A DNA stretch of 64,000 nt, from NCBI RefSeq assembly GCF_027887165.1, contig NC_077230.1, positions 342,613,959 to 342,677,958 of the forward strand, read 5' to 3'. The notes below the pieces were generated by a model. That model was not told the origin of the DNA and searched no databases. It worked only from the letters and a program-made list of their open reading frames with translations. Shown here piece after piece: positions 1-12,030 of the stretch (its first letter is position 1; every line of letters begins with the position of its first letter). Source of the DNA: Monodelphis domestica (Eukaryota; Chordata; Mammalia; Didelphimorphia; Didelphidae). The position numbers and the translations under genes were made by a program.

Positions 1-54
1 CTTGAGCATAGCAAATCTGAGGTCTGAGATTCAGCTGTCCTCAGCGAGGCATCA

Positions 55-415
55 GAATGTAGGATGTTCAAACTAGAGAAGACTTTTTAGAATGTTAGAA
101 CATAGAAAATAGAATGTTATTTCTGGAAGGAACCATAGAAGGTCAGGATACAATATGTGCACAGAAACGGATATTAGCATGTAGAATGTCAGAACACAGA
201 CAATAAAATCTTATTGCTGAAAGAGACTATAGAACATGAAATACCATTTGGAAAGGACCTTAGGGCACAGAATGTTAGAAATGGGAGGAGCCTTAGAGCA
301 CAAGATATCAGCTAAAAAGGACCCTATCCCATAGAATGTCAGTTAGCATAGACCTTGGAACATAGACCTTAGAACTTGGAGTGTTGGAGGCAGAAAGGAT
401 CTTAGACAAGGATGG
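55..415 (+). repeat. ~36-bp minisatellite array (AGAATGT...GGAAGGGACC family)
   Basis: Degenerate units of about 35-38 bp contain AGAATGT(C/T)AG, then GCTGGAAGGGACC-like, then TTAGAACATAG. The wording resembles the antisense 3' end of CR1/L3 LINEs. It recurs at many other places in the window. Confidence 0.7.
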
Positions 416-1435
416 GTACAAGGGCAAGAATCCGCCTGTTGTATCCAGTGTGTCATCCCAGGAGGAAGGGGCTCTGTAAAGTCATCCATAGCTGACAAGG
501 AGCCGTTGGCAGCCAAAGTCTAAAAAGCTGGGTAGGGGGAATAAACAAAGAAATGACTGAGTTAGAAAAAGAAGGGCAGAGAAAAAAGGAATGGAGATGG
601 GGAAATGAGGGAATTAGAAGGGAAAAAAAGAAATGAAAAGCAAAGATCACAGGATTATAGCTTGAGTACTGGCCAACTAGAGAAATTTAGATGATCCAAG
701 CTCTTCATTTTACAGATGAGGAAGATGAGTCTCAGGGAGGAGAATAAGACAGAAAGAGGGGAGAGCAAAAAAAAGGGAGGTTGTGGTGAAAGTAGAGAAT
801 GAGAAAGAGCTGAGAAGGAAAAGGGCAGAAACAAAAAGGAGAGAGTGAGAGTGTATTTGCTGTTTGTTTACTTTCTATAGAGTACAGCCCTGGGCAATCA
901 GGATGGGCCCCAGCCCAGCTCAGTCTGAGAGAAATGAAGAAATACACAAATGCCTCCCCTTTTTCCAACTCCCAACTCCCTCTCCAAGCACACACTCCTC
1001 CTTCCCATGGACTCATAGTATCACAGAATGTCTGGGATAAAAGAGGTCTGAAAAATCAGCAGGTCCTAACTCCTTTTAGAAAAGTGATAACTGAACCCCA
1101 AAGAAGATAATGGATACATTAGATGCCAGTCCAATCCCCTCCAAATATTCTGATAGTCTGGATAGAATGATGGGGCAAACCCAATTAGATGAAATTAAAT
1201 GGATAAATATGTAAATTCCTAAACTCATGCTAAAAAAAAACACTCATCCAAATACAGGATAAGAGATGTATAGCTAGATGATTCTTAGGAGAAAGATCCC
1301 TGGGTTTTCTTAATTGCAAATTCAGAATATCAACAGTAAGATCTTAGGCAACAAGAAAACCTAATGAAATCTTAGACTGCATAAAGAGAAGTAGAGGGGC
1401 CAGAAAAGAGGCATACTTGAGCCTCTGTTGTGATC
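416..1435. other. Intergenic, no gene; purine-rich tract
   Basis: A GA-rich stretch (about 540-860) yields spurious Phe/Ser-rich reverse frames. A short MIR-like phrase (CATTTTACAGATGAGG) lies near 707-722. Nothing else is recognised. Confidence 0.6.
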
Positions 1436-1440
1436 AAGAA

Positions 1441-1614
1441 TAGGGGTTCTCAACCTCTTTTATTGTTCTCAGCCCATTTTATTATTAGAATATATTATTA
1501 TTATTGCAGAAACTCCTTGAAAAATTTTTTAAATAAAAAAACCATATAGGATTATGAAGGAAACTGGTAATATTGAAATGTGGTTTTATATATATATATG
1601 TATATATATATATG

Positions 1615-1663
<49 letters not shown>

Positions 1664-1699
1664 TTTTAAGTTCACAAACACCAGGTTAAGAGCCCCTGG
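1441..1699. mobile_element. hAT-like non-autonomous DNA transposon relic with internal TA/TATG microsatellite
   Basis: The left end AGGGGTTCTCAACCT and right end AGGTTAAGAGCCCCT are imperfect inverted repeats of the AGGGGTTCTTAACCT type. The middle contains a (TA)n/TATG tract at 1587-1660. No matching 8-bp target duplication is visible. Confidence 0.55.
1587..1660. repeat. (TA)n microsatellite with TATG interruptions
   Basis: Alternating TA with a TG variant every 14-18 bp, inside the hAT-like relic. Confidence 0.9.
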
Positions 1700-2359
1700 C
1701 ACTGGATCTGTTTCTGGCAGTCACATTTTATGTGGAATGTTGATAAACTGTATTATGGGCAGAGGAGGGTTCCCAGAATGGTCACTGGACTGGAGAACAT
1801 TTCATGTAAGGGTCAGGTTTTTTAGCCTAAAGAACTCAGAGGGGCATGATAGTTGTATCTGAAGAGCTGTTATATGAAAAGGGAATTTGATCTCTTTCAG
1901 CTTGGTCCCAGAAAGTAGAACTGGCCTCGTGGGAGTTCCTTGATTAGAAGCTCAACAATCACTCCATGGGGATGCTGGGACTGGGGTGAGATTCCTATTC
2001 AGGACTCTAGGGAACATCAGACTGTTGGTTCCTGGAGTGTCGTCCAGTTCGGAGAACCTGTACTGGTAGGACCCTCTCACTGACCTACATGACTGTGCTA
2101 AGGAAAGCACTTTGTAAACTTAAAAAAAAAAATATATATATATATATGTATAAGTTTGAGCTATTATTATTACCCTGCACACATGCAGAGGCCTCTCCCT
2201 TCCTGTGTCTGCTGTGGTCTGTGCTAAACACAGCTGTGGCTGAAGCCAACACCTGGACATCAGGAAAGTTATTACAGAAGTCCAGCTCAAAGGAGCCTGT
2301 GAGGTCAGCCAGTCTGGTGCCCTCAAAAAGGGCACAACTGAGCATCCAACTTCCACTTG

Positions 2360-2720
2360 AATGATGAGTTCTAGTCTTAGCTCAGTGTATGGCCTTGGGC
2401 AAGTCAGTTCCCCAGTCCACCTCTCAGTTCCCTCACCTTTAAACTGACCTATAGATCACTATTAATAACTCTGTGACTCTCCAGTGATAGAGAACTCATT
2501 ACCTCTTAAGACACCGTATCCATTTGGGAGACACCTTTTAAAGAAAGTTCTCCAGCATGAGTTGCTTCTGCCCCATGAAAAATCCCAAGAATCGTTGCCC
2601 TTCACCAAAGCCTTCTTTTCTCCAAGTTGAACATGCTCGGTTCTAGACCCAGAACTAGATGGAACCTTAGACCCTAGAATGTTAGCCCCGGAAGAGACTT
2701 TTACAACAGAGACATCAAAC
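2360..2720. mobile_element. MIR and CR1/L3-like relics
   Basis: 2365-2470 reads like the sense middle of MIR (GGCCTTGGGCAAGTCAGTT). 2470-2600 resembles an antisense CR1/L3 3' part (CCAGTGATAGAGAACTCATTACC). 2640-2720 holds minisatellite units. Confidence 0.5.
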
Positions 2721-2904
2721 ACTGGGCCTCTAACACTTCCGAGTTGAGCCCAAGTTAGATTACAAATGTAATTGGGAACTATTTAACAAAATAAAAATAT
2801 AATAAAACATAGAAAATATCACATTTTAAAATTAAGTCAATAAGTAGGCTGCAAGGATTCTTATGTGTGCTTTAGTGGCTCCATTTCTATTTATTTGACA
2901 CCGT

Positions 2905-3055
2905 TGCTTTAGAACGTAGACTGTTAGCACTAAACGGGGCCTTAGAACATAGAATATTAGAGCTGGAGGAGATCTTAGAACACAGACTGTCAGAAAATTG
3001 AGAGAGATCTTGGAATATAGAATGTCAGAGCTGAGAGGGGCCTTAATCCTTTGTA
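2905..3055 (+). repeat. ~36-bp minisatellite array
   Basis: About four units with AGAATATTAGAGCTGGAGG-like wording. Confidence 0.6.
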
Positions 3056-3424
3056 TTCTATTTTGGGCATTTAAACTCATTCTCAGCAAGGGTCCATATA
3101 CTTGGTTATACTGCCCAAGAGGCCCAGGACAAAAGTTGAACCTCTGCATTAGTCCAATACTCTTATTTTAAGTTTACGTATCTAGCCCAAGGAGTCTGGG
3201 GAAGATCTTAGGTGGGGTACCCCAAGGCCACAGACTGCTGCTCTTGGGCAGAGTGAGATTGTTCTGGAAAGTTCTTGGGGAGATCTGTTCATGGAAAGAG
3301 GGGCAGTGGCTTCCAGGGGAGATCATGTTCATTGCAAAGCCACACATTTTAAATAGAAAAGGGGAATCTGGATATGTGAGGGGGGAGAGAGGGATGAGGG
3401 GAACTGCGGATGTTAAAGTAATCG

Positions 3425-3560
3425 GAACCAAAATCCTTTCCTCAAACAAATTAGGATGGTGCAGGTCCCTCCTGAGTAAACAGTGCCGTGTAAATATTTA
3501 TGCTTCATGCAGTTTGCTAACTCTGGGGAGGGAATATAGATTTCACAGATGCAGAATAAT
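3425..3560. promoter_or_regulatory. Repeat-free candidate conserved element
   Basis: Balanced composition with no transposon wording. Contains AAATATTTATGC and TTTCCTCAAACAAATTAGG. Regulatory role is a guess. Confidence 0.2.
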
Positions 3561-3639
3561 GTGAGTGATACCAGCAGCCTGACGTTCTTGGTGAAGAGAG
3601 GCGAGGTACCAAGAGAAAAGCAAAGTCCAAGCCAGACAT

Positions 3640-4039
3640 GGGAATCCCAGCCTGAAATAGAGGAGGCAGAAGGAGGAGGAAAGGGAGGGAGAGGAAAGGA
3701 GATGAGAGACAGGGAGAAGGAGGGGGTTAAAGAGAAAAGAGAGAGATGGGGATGGACACAGGGAAACAGAAGAAAGGAAAGAACTTGAGAGAGGTGAGAC
3801 ATGGGAGAGAAGAAAAAAGGAAAGTGGATGGGGAGATGGAGAAATGAAGAGGGGACCAAAAAGGAAAAACCACATGGGAAGATGGGGTACATGGAGAGCC
3901 TGGCAAAGAAATTCCCTGAAAGGTGAGGAAAGGGGGAAAAAGAGAAACCTGAAAAGACAGAAGAAGCAAGAAAGCAGGATTGAGAGAAATGAGCCAGGGA
4001 AAGATGAGTTGGGCTTGTGATGTTTTTTTTTTTTTTTTA
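3640..4039 (+). repeat. Long polypurine tract ending in a T run
   Basis: About 370 bp nearly all A/G with GGA/GAAA words, then T18 at 4021-4039. It causes long Ser/Leu/Phe-rich reverse frames, which are not genes. Confidence 0.8.
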
Positions 4040-4552
4040 AGAGAGAGAACCACAACCTATGATCAAAGGTAATGTTTTTACAAGAACATAAATAGCAGAC
4101 TTGGGATGTAAGCTGCCCCTGTGGCTATTTGGGCAGAAGCAAAACCAAGGAAACAGTCCCCTTTTGTCCTGCTGTGGACAAGGGGTCTCAAAGGGCATGC
4201 TCTGCTGAGGACCTTCTGGTATTTGGGCCAACCAACATTGCCTCAGATCAGGGCACTACTTGCCTTCTCCTGCTTCTTCCAAACATGCCCCCCCAAATAA
4301 AAATACAAAATCCTAAATTGACAGATGTGTGGTTTCCAATTTAAAATGCCACAAACTCCCACCTGAGAATGGCGATGGGTCAGTCCCCTCTTGTACAACT
4401 TGGGCGAGACCAAGTTCGGAGGTAGTACTTTGACGGTTACATCCATTCCTGCCCTTAAAGACTTCCCCCTCCTCTGAGCTCCTGGAGCATTCAGGTTAAT
4501 GCCCAGAGATCAGAGCTGGCTTTTCAGAGCTGGAAGGCACAGGGCAACAGAA

Positions 4553-5275
4553 AAGGTCATTAGTGGAAGGGACTTCAGCACAGAATGTCAGCGGTGGAAG
4601 GGACCCTAAAACATAGAATGGCAGGAAATGGAAGCTACTTTAGAACCTAGAATGTCAGTTAATGGGAGACACTTTAGCATACAGACGGTCACAGCTGGGA
4701 GGGTCCTTAGAACATGATGTCAGAGCTGGAAGGCACCATAGAACAGAGAATGTAAGAACCAGAAGATACCTTATGACAGAATTTCAATAATTGAAGGAAC
4801 TTTAGGACATAAAATGTCAGTGATGGAAGGGACTTAAGAACATAGAATGTCAGTAAATGGGAGACACTATAGAACATAGAATAACAGAGCCGAGAGGGTC
4901 CTAAGAATACAGAATGTCAGAGCTAGAAAATACCTTCAGATATAAAATATTGATAACTAAAATGTCGGTAATAGAAGGGACTTGAGAACATAGACTGTCA
5001 GAGTTGGAAAGGACCTTCTTAGACCACAGAATATCAAATCTAGAAGGGGCTTTACAGTATAGAATGTCACAACTAGAAGATATCTTAGAACAAAAGTTGA
5101 GCCTTAGAACCACAGGGCATCTGAGAATAGAATGAATGAATAGAAAGAGATATTAGAAAAGAGAATGTCAGAATTAGAGTAAACCTTTGAATATAGAACA
5201 TAGCAAGGCAGAGCTAGAAGGGATCTTAGATCTTCAAACATAGAATGTCTGAGCTCAGCAAGACCTTAGCAGTAT
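4553..5275 (+). repeat. ~36-bp minisatellite array, largest copy
   Basis: About 20 diverged units over 720 bp, each with AATGTCAG and GGAAGGGAC-like cores and CTTAGAACATAG linkers. Confidence 0.75.
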
Positions 5276-5279
5276 TAAA

Positions 5280-5470
5280 GTTAAAATAATTCCTGGCAGC
5301 TCTTTAGCCCTTTATAGTTTATAATTTTTTTCACCTCTTTATCTCATTTATCCTAAGATCAGTCCTGTGAGGGAGACAGAGAATGGGTTATTATCCCCAT
5401 TTTGCACATGGGAAAAATTGAGGTCAAAAGAAGGCTGGGACTTTTAAAGGTCAAGGAGCAAGTCAGTGGG
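5280..5470 (-). mobile_element. MIR relic
   Basis: Reads TTATCCCCATTTTGCACATG with a following GAGGTCAAAAG, the antisense MIR core. Confidence 0.6.
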
Positions 5471-5689
5471 GAAACCTCTGGAATTCTGCCCACCAGCCCC
5501 ACCATTCCCATTGCTTCCAGGCTCCAGTAATAATATGGAGTGCTGGAAACCATGCCACCATCTTTCTGGAATGTAGTATTATTATTTTTTTTCTCTCTCT
5601 CTCCTTACTAGCCCCCCCTCCCAGCTTCCCCCTGCACAGCCTCAGAGAAAACCCTGGGCCCCACCAGGGTGGAAACATTGGGGAAAAAA

Positions 5690-6030
5690 AGCAGCCAAAC
5701 TTCCCAGGACATAGGATGCATCCTGTGACTATCCCAGCATGCTCTCTCTCACCTTCTCATGGAGCTTCCCTAAAAAGTTTTGGCCAAGTACTTTGTGTGT
5801 TGAATGCTTTTACCTGCTGTGTCTAAGTCAAAAGTTAAGTAACGTGTGAAGAGACAGGAAAAAAGAAAACAGGCCTGGGAGGGAAAGGAAAAGAACAAGA
5901 ATTCCTCTTAGAGCAACACAGCTCCCCTGTAATTAGCACCAAAAATCTGGCCTCACTTTTTCCCCTCTGCAAGCACTGTGTTGAGTTTGTACTGGGACAT
6001 CTGAAGTTAATTATACACTTTTTTCCTTTG
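5690..6030. promoter_or_regulatory. Repeat-free candidate conserved element
   Basis: Unique-looking DNA with CTGTAATTAGCACC and AAGTTAATTATAC homeodomain-type words and no transposon match. Function unknown. Confidence 0.2.
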
Positions 6031-6132
6031 GGGGTTTTGACCCTGTTTGGTAGGAATTATCCACATACAAAACAATGGTACCATAAAAAATCCCCCCCAA
6101 ACTGCCAGGTAAAGCAGGGTCCTTGTTGCATG

Positions 6133-6492
6133 TCTTAGAGTTGAAATGGACCTTTGAATGTGGAATGCTCAAGCTAGAAGGGACCTTCTTCACTTATAGA
6201 ATGTTAGAATAAGCTGGAAGGGACCATAGAATGTTAGGGATGGAGGAATCTTGAGAACACAAAATGTAAGAGCTGGAAGAGACCTTAGTTTATATTTTGT
6301 TAGAACACAGAAAATAGGATGTTACTGCTTTCAGAAGGAGTCTAGAACGTGAAATGTCAGGATTGGAAGAGGTTTGATAACATGGCATGGGAGAGATGAA
6401 GGGGGTTTAGGACTGCGAAGGACCTCAGATCACAAAAGATCAAAACTGGAAAAGACCTTGGAACGTAGAATATCGGAGTTGGAAGAAACCTG
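6133..6492 (+). repeat. ~36-bp minisatellite array
   Basis: About ten degenerate units, running at the right into a MIR-like phrase (CATTTTACAGGTAGG). Confidence 0.7.
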
Positions 6493-7550
6493 AAAGCGTG
6501 CTGAGAATGTTTGTAAGCAGGGTCTCTATTTAAAGATCACTGAGCACAGAATGTGACGAGATGGAGGGGTTCTTAGAGATTGTTTTCCTCCAATGCCCTC
6601 ATTTTACAGGTAGGAGAAGACCCTATTTTATGGAGCCCATTTTACACCTAGGGAAGGGTCTTGTATACGATCACTCAGGGGACTGGAGGCAAAGTTAGGG
6701 TTAGGACCCAAGGCTCCTGGCCTTCCAGGCAGAGGCTGGGCTCCTAACAAGAGTTTCAAGTTTGGCTAAAACCGACATGAGGCCAGAAGAAGGGATACAA
6801 AGCTGAGACAGAAGCCCTTGGGTATGAACTGTGAGATACGGGAGCCCCTGGCACAGGACCATCCTGCATGGCATGCCCACATCGAAGAAGGCTCTGTGCT
6901 CTGCGAGCAAAGTAGAATGGCTGTAGCCCAAAAGGAATGTGAGATGTGCACATTTAGAGACGTCTCCATCCCAAATATCCGTGCCTGACCTGTGGTAGAG
7001 CCTTCTGAGCTCCCTCTGATCTGATCAGCCAGTCAGACAACGCTGTGCATCGAGCCCAACAGAGATGCCATTTTGGTCCTCTTCACATATGAGGGACAAC
7101 CACGGCCACCAGGAGATAGCCCATGGGGCTGCTTTCATTTCCCAGCTATAGGTAAAAGCTCCCTTACATGAGTCAGATTGTGTGTAAAACTACGTATAAA
7201 CTGGAATCTGAAGGCTGCCCCCTCCCCAATCCATTATTCACAGGAGCCAAAAGGAAAAAAAAAAGGATGTTTGTGGCTTTGACCTATGGGACCAAAAGCC
7301 CTATCCAAGCCTGTCTCTGGGAGCACTGAGTGCCAAAGAGAAGCAGGGGAGTGGGGAACACTCTGCGAGAGAAGCAGGAGACCTACCTGGAGTCCCAGCA
7401 CCTTCCCTGCCCCACTACAGCCCCATGGGCAGGCGCCTCTTCCTCTAGGAACCCCAGAAACACGAGGAGGTTGGACTGGGTGTGCTTTTAAATTCCCTGT
7501 AAGCTCTGACACTGTAAAATGCCTTTAAAAAAAACAACAGGAAAACACAA
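6493..7550. other. Intergenic, no gene recognised
   Basis: Non-repetitive apart from a MIR-like edge at 6590-6700. Short open frames here show no recognisable protein. Confidence 0.5.
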
Positions 7551-7554
7551 AAAA

Positions 7555-8560
7555 CTCTCATTGACATTCTCAAACTCATCCTTCAAACGTTTCCAGTGAC
7601 CCTCCTTGCAGGGTCTGCTGGATATCTTGAATTGACTATTCTGTAGACATCTTAAACATGACCAGAGTTGAACTCATTATCTTTCCCCCAAGCCCATCCC
7701 CTGCCTGAGCTCCCCCTTACTGTCGTGGGCATCACCATCTTCCCGGGCCTTCAGATTCACAGCCTAAACGTCATCTTTGCCTTCTCATTTCTTACCTTCC
7801 TTATCCAATCATTTGTTATCATCAGTTAGTTATTTTTCAGTCCTGTCCAACTCTCCATAACCCCATTTCTTGGCAGACATCCTAGAGTAAGCGGAGACAA
7901 AAAGGGTTAGGTGACTTGCCCAGGGTCATCCATCTGAGGCCAGCTCTGAACCAGAAGGTTGAGTCTTCTTGATGCCAGACCCAGTGCTCTGAGATTCACT
8001 GTGTCAATTCTTTTACACCTCTTTACATCTCTCTTCTGACACGGCCACCCTCCTGACGCATAGTTTGGACTATTGTGTTAACCCAGTGGTGGAGCTCCCT
8101 GCCTCGAGTCTCCCCCCACTCTATCATCTTCATAAAATGGTGCAGGTCTGGCCATTTCTCCCCACTTTTCCCCTCCCGTTTCTTCCTCCGCTCATTGACT
8201 AAATCCCAATGGCTCCCTATCACCTCCAGGATCAACTATCCAATCCTCTAGTTGGCTTTCCAAAGTCTTCATAACCTGATCCCTTGCTAGCTTTCCAGTC
8301 TCCTTCCCTTGGACTCATCTCTCGGCCTCTCTGAGGCAGCGGCATTGGTCCCCTTGATATTCCTCACAGGAGGCCTCCGCCTCCAGGCCTGTCTCCCATG
8401 CCTGGTCCTCCTCTTCCTCCTCCTCTCTGCCTCCTGGCTTCCTTTCAAGCTCCGCTCAAATCTCACCTTTTGCAAGAAGCCTTTCAAAGTGCCCCTCGGT
8501 GCTAGTGCCCTCCCCCTGAGATAGCCTCCGCTTGGCCCAGGGTGTGTACCAAGAAATCCC
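7555..8560 (+). mobile_element. L2 LINE fragment, interrupted by a SINE
   Basis: Contains phrases typical of the L2 3' half: CATGACCAGAGTTGAACTCATTATC, then TGGCTCCCTATCACCTCCAGG, then CACCTTTTGCAAGAAGCC, split here for brevity. A minus-strand SINE occupies 7815-7995. Stops and shifts throughout. Confidence 0.75.
7815..7995 (-). mobile_element. tRNA-derived SINE with RTE/BovB-like tail
   Basis: Antisense order: tail (TTTTTCAGTCCTGTCCAACTC), middle (GACTTGCCCAGGGTCA), head (GCCAGACCCAGTGCTCT). Confidence 0.6.
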
Positions 8561-8569
8561 CATTCATTC

Positions 8570-8700
8570 CTTTGCTAGCATTTCTGAAACCCCTACTAAC
8601 TGCAAGGCATCGTGCCAGACATGGGGGAAAGGAAGACATCACAATCCCTGCCCTTACCGTTACGTTCTGCTGACTGCCAATACGAATAAACCAGGAAGGT
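8570..8700 (-). mobile_element. L2 3'-end relic
   Basis: Antisense phrase (CTACTAACTGCAAGGCATCG, CACAATCCCTGCCCT) typical of the end of L2. The following 8700-9125 shows nothing recognisable. Confidence 0.45.
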
Positions 8701-9127
8701 TTTAAGGATGAGCAGGGCCATGCACTGCGCCTGTCCTCCAAGGACCAGTCTTTGCTTAGATGAACAACTCACAATTTGGTGGTGCTTTAAGGTTTGCAAA
8801 AACACTTTTCCCAAAAACCTTAGGAAGGTGAGTGGTGCAAATATTCCTCTTTTTTTTTTTTTGTATTGTCACAGCAGCTCATGAAACTATCTTCTAAGGT
8901 ATAGAGGAGTGGCGGTCTGTCCTGTGTGGGCACTCCCATGAATGCAATCACAGACATTTTAAAGGCATCCTCTTCTGAGGAGAGTGTGACATCATGGGTA
9001 GAAAGCATCTCAACAAGAGTCTTACCTTTGACACCTCCTGGCTGTGTGTCCTAAGACTAGACTCTTCTTTCAGGAAGAGAGGTAGCCCATGTAGGCTTCT
9101 GCCACTTACTTTTAACTAAGTTGTAGA

Positions 9128-9375
9128 GTGAATAAAGGGCCTAACTTGATGTCAAGATGTACCAGATTCCATAATCCTACCTTAGAGATTTAATAAACTG
9201 TGTGATCTCGGCCATGTTGCTTAGCCTAGATCAGTCTCAGTTTCCTCATCTGTAAAATGGACAAATTTATAATGCCTAACTTACAGGATTATTATAAAGA
9301 TCAAATGAGACAAAATATATAAAAGAATTTGTAAATCTTAAAGTACTATATAAATGTTTTCTAATATTATGTCTT
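9128..9375 (+). mobile_element. MIR/THER1-type SINE
   Basis: Core CAGTTTCCTCATCTGTAAAA with tail GATCAAATGAGA...AAAGTACTATATAAATG. Confidence 0.75.
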
Positions 9376-9454
9376 GGGATATTTTTACCATTTCTTATGA
9401 AACAATAGGATTCCAACATATTCTTATGATTCACATATCATAACTTATTCTCAT

Positions 9455-11556
9455 TACTTTTTTTCATTATTTGCATTTATTTCATTACATTTTTCCTAAT
9501 TATGTGTGAAAAAAAATTAACAACCACTTTTTAAAAATTTGAGTTCTAACTTTTCTCTCTGCCTTTTACCTCCCCCACCTTGAGAGGCAAGTGATTTGAT
9601 TTCATTCATGCATGTGAGGTCATAGAAAACATTTCCTATTAGCCATATTAGAAAAGAAAACATGAAAAAAATAAAGTTTCTTTTTAAGGTATGTTTCAAT
9701 CTATTTTCAGGGTTTTTCACGACTCTCTCTGGACTGGATAACATTTTTCATCATGAGTCCTTTGGAATTGTCTCAGATCATTGTCTTGATCAGAGTAGTT
9801 AAATCCTTCACAAATGATCATTCTTTCAATATTGTTCTTACAGTGTATACTGTTCTCCAGGTTCTGCTCACTTTCACTTTGCATCCATTCATATGTCTTC
9901 CCAAGTTTTTTCTGAAACCATTCTGCCCGTCATTTCATATAGCACAATCATACACTATAACTTGCTCAATCATTCCCCAAATGATGGGCATCTCCTAAAT
10001 TTCCAATTCTTTGATCCCACAAAAAAAGCTGCTATAGACATTTTTTAATTTAAAGGTCCTTTCCCCATGTCTTTAATCTCTTTAGGATACAGACCTAGTA
10101 GTGATATTGTTGGATCAAAGAGTATGTATAGCCATATGATCCTTTGTGCAGAGTTCCCAATTGCTTTCCAGAATGTTGGAGAAGTTCACAACTCCTCCAA
10201 TACTATATTGGTGTCCTAATTTTTCCACATTCCCTCTAGCATTTGTCATTTTCCTTTTCTGTCATGTTAGCCAATCTGATAGTGGTTTTAATTTGCATTT
10301 CTCAAATTAATAGTGATGTAGACCTTTTTTTAATGTGGCTATTGATAGCTTTGGTTTCTTCTGAAAACTGCCTGTTCATATTCTTTGACCATTTATCAAG
10401 AAGAGAATGACTCATAGTTTTATAAATTTGGCTCAGTTCCCTATTGATTTTGAAACGAGACCTTTATCAAAGAAACTTGTAAACATTTCTTTCCAGTTTC
10501 CTATATTCCTTCTAATTTTAACTATTTTAGTTTTATTTGTGCAAAAGCTTTTTAATTTCACATAATCAGAATTATCTTTTACTTCTCATTATCTCTTCTA
10601 TCACTTGTTTGGTCATAAATTCTTCCCTTATCCATAGATCTGACAGGTACATTTTTTCTATATTTCCCTAACTTATTATGACACCTCACCTTTTATATCT
10701 AAATCATTTAAACATTTTGACCTCATCTTGATACATGGTGTGAGATGTTGGCTTGTGTCTAGTTTCTGTGAAATGCTTTCCAGTTTTCCCAGCAATTTTT
10801 GTCAAAGGTTGAGTTCTTACCCCCAAAGCTTGAATCTTTGGGCTTATCAAACACTAAATTACTAGGGTCATATTGCATATCTAATCTATTCTGCTTATCC
10901 ACCACTACCACTCAATTTCAAAGCCAGTGCCAGATTGTTTTGATGATTGCTGCTTTAAATATACTTTGAAATCTGGGTCTACTAGGATGCTTTCCTAAAC
11001 GTTGTTTTTGTTTTGTTTTGTTTTCAATTCTTTTGATATTCTAGACCTTTTATTCTTCCAGATGAATTTTGTTCCTGTTTTTTCCATATCTATAAAATAA
11101 TCTTTTGGTAGTTTGATCTTCTTGGGAATGCTTCAAGTTTATCCCCATTACAGATAAATGTTTGCTTTTTGTTTCAGATAATTATTACTTATCTTTTTAA
11201 GAAAGGCTCCATTGATTCCTATGCTTCCTGGTGCTTTAAAAAAAAAACCCTTACCTTCCATCTTAGGATCAATACTGTGTGTTGGTTCCAAGGCAAAAGA
11301 GTGGTAAGAGCTAGGCAATGGGGGTCAAGTGGCTTGCCCAGGGTCACACAACTAGGAAGTATCTGAGGCCAGATTTAAACCCAGGACCCCCTGTCTCTAG
11401 GCCTGGCTCTTAATTCACTGAGCCACCTAGTTGCCCCCTTCCTAGTGTTTTTAATAGCAATAAGTGTTATATTTTGTCAAACGCCTTTTCTATATCTATT
11501 GATATATGATTTTTGTTATTGACATAAGATGTTATATTAAGAGTTTTTCTAATATT
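9455..11556 (-). mobile_element. L1 LINE, 5'-truncated and internally deleted
   Basis: Antisense L1 with the 3' end at the left. The middle matches the L1 3' region (TTCCCCAAATGATGGGCATC, TTTGCATTTCTC, GCAAAAGCTTTTTAATTT). At 11480-11520 the reverse strand encodes KNHISIDIEKAFD, the reverse-transcriptase motif A region of ORF2. The stretch between ORF2 end and this motif is far too short for an intact L1, so a piece of ORF2 is missing. A SINE is inserted at 11238-11438. Not functional. Confidence 0.8.
11238..11438 (-). mobile_element. MAR1-type CORE-SINE inserted in L1
   Basis: Complete antisense element from ACCCTTACCTTCCATCTTAGG to CACCTAGTTGCCCC. Flanked by CTTCCTGGTGCTTT (11224-11237) and CTTCCTAGTGTTTT (11439-11452), a 14-bp target duplication with two mismatches. 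Confidence 0.85.
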
Positions 11557-11611
11557 TTTTAATTCAAAGATATTTTTCCCAATTACATGTAACAATAATA
11601 TCCAACAAATA

Positions 11612-11935
11612 AATGTTGACAATTTGGTCTCTATTTCCTCTGCCTTTTCTAAAATCAGCCTGTTCTAGTAATTCTCAGTTCACATATTGCTGAAGTCTAA
11701 CTTTTAGAGTCTTAAGCACAATCTTGCTAGCATGTGAAATGATCACTTTTGTTCATCTTGTTAATTTGAAGATTCTTTGATGTTGTCCTTCCTTAGGGTT
11801 GAAACGTAAACTGATACTTTCCAATTCAGTAGCCACCTTTGAGTTTTTTCCAAATCCTCTGGAGTAATGAGTGCAGCACTTTAACAGCATCATCTTTTAG
11901 GGTTTAAAATGGTTCTGGAATTCTTCATATTATAG
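11612..11935 (-). mobile_element. RTE/BovB-type LINE fragment
   Basis: Antisense phrases such as CTTGCTAGCATGTGAAATGA and GTGCAGCACTTTAACAGCATCATC belong to the reverse-transcriptase region of BovB-like RTE elements. Borders are fuzzy. Likely a relic of the family that moved the RTE-tailed SINEs. Confidence 0.65.
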
Positions 11936-11954
11936 TAGAAAGAACAAAGAGGAA

Positions 11955-12030
11955 GATCAGTCAGTGATATCAATCACTGTCTGAATCACTGAATTCACTG
12001 AATATCACTGAATCAAGTCAGTGATAGAAT
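11955..12030. repeat. Short TCACTGAAT/CAGTGATA direct and inverted repeats
   Basis: Five copies of TCACTG-type words and three CAGTGAT inversions in about 75 bp. The flanking 12035-12465 is AT-rich with nothing recognised. Confidence 0.6.

Noticed and set aside
55..415. Regularly spaced repeats resembling a CRISPR array
   Set aside because: Units are degenerate, have no constant repeat/unique spacer pattern, and the genome is a mammal's.
3413..4055. Reverse frames of 108-170 codons
   Set aside because: Low-complexity translation of a polypurine tract with no start context or family similarity.
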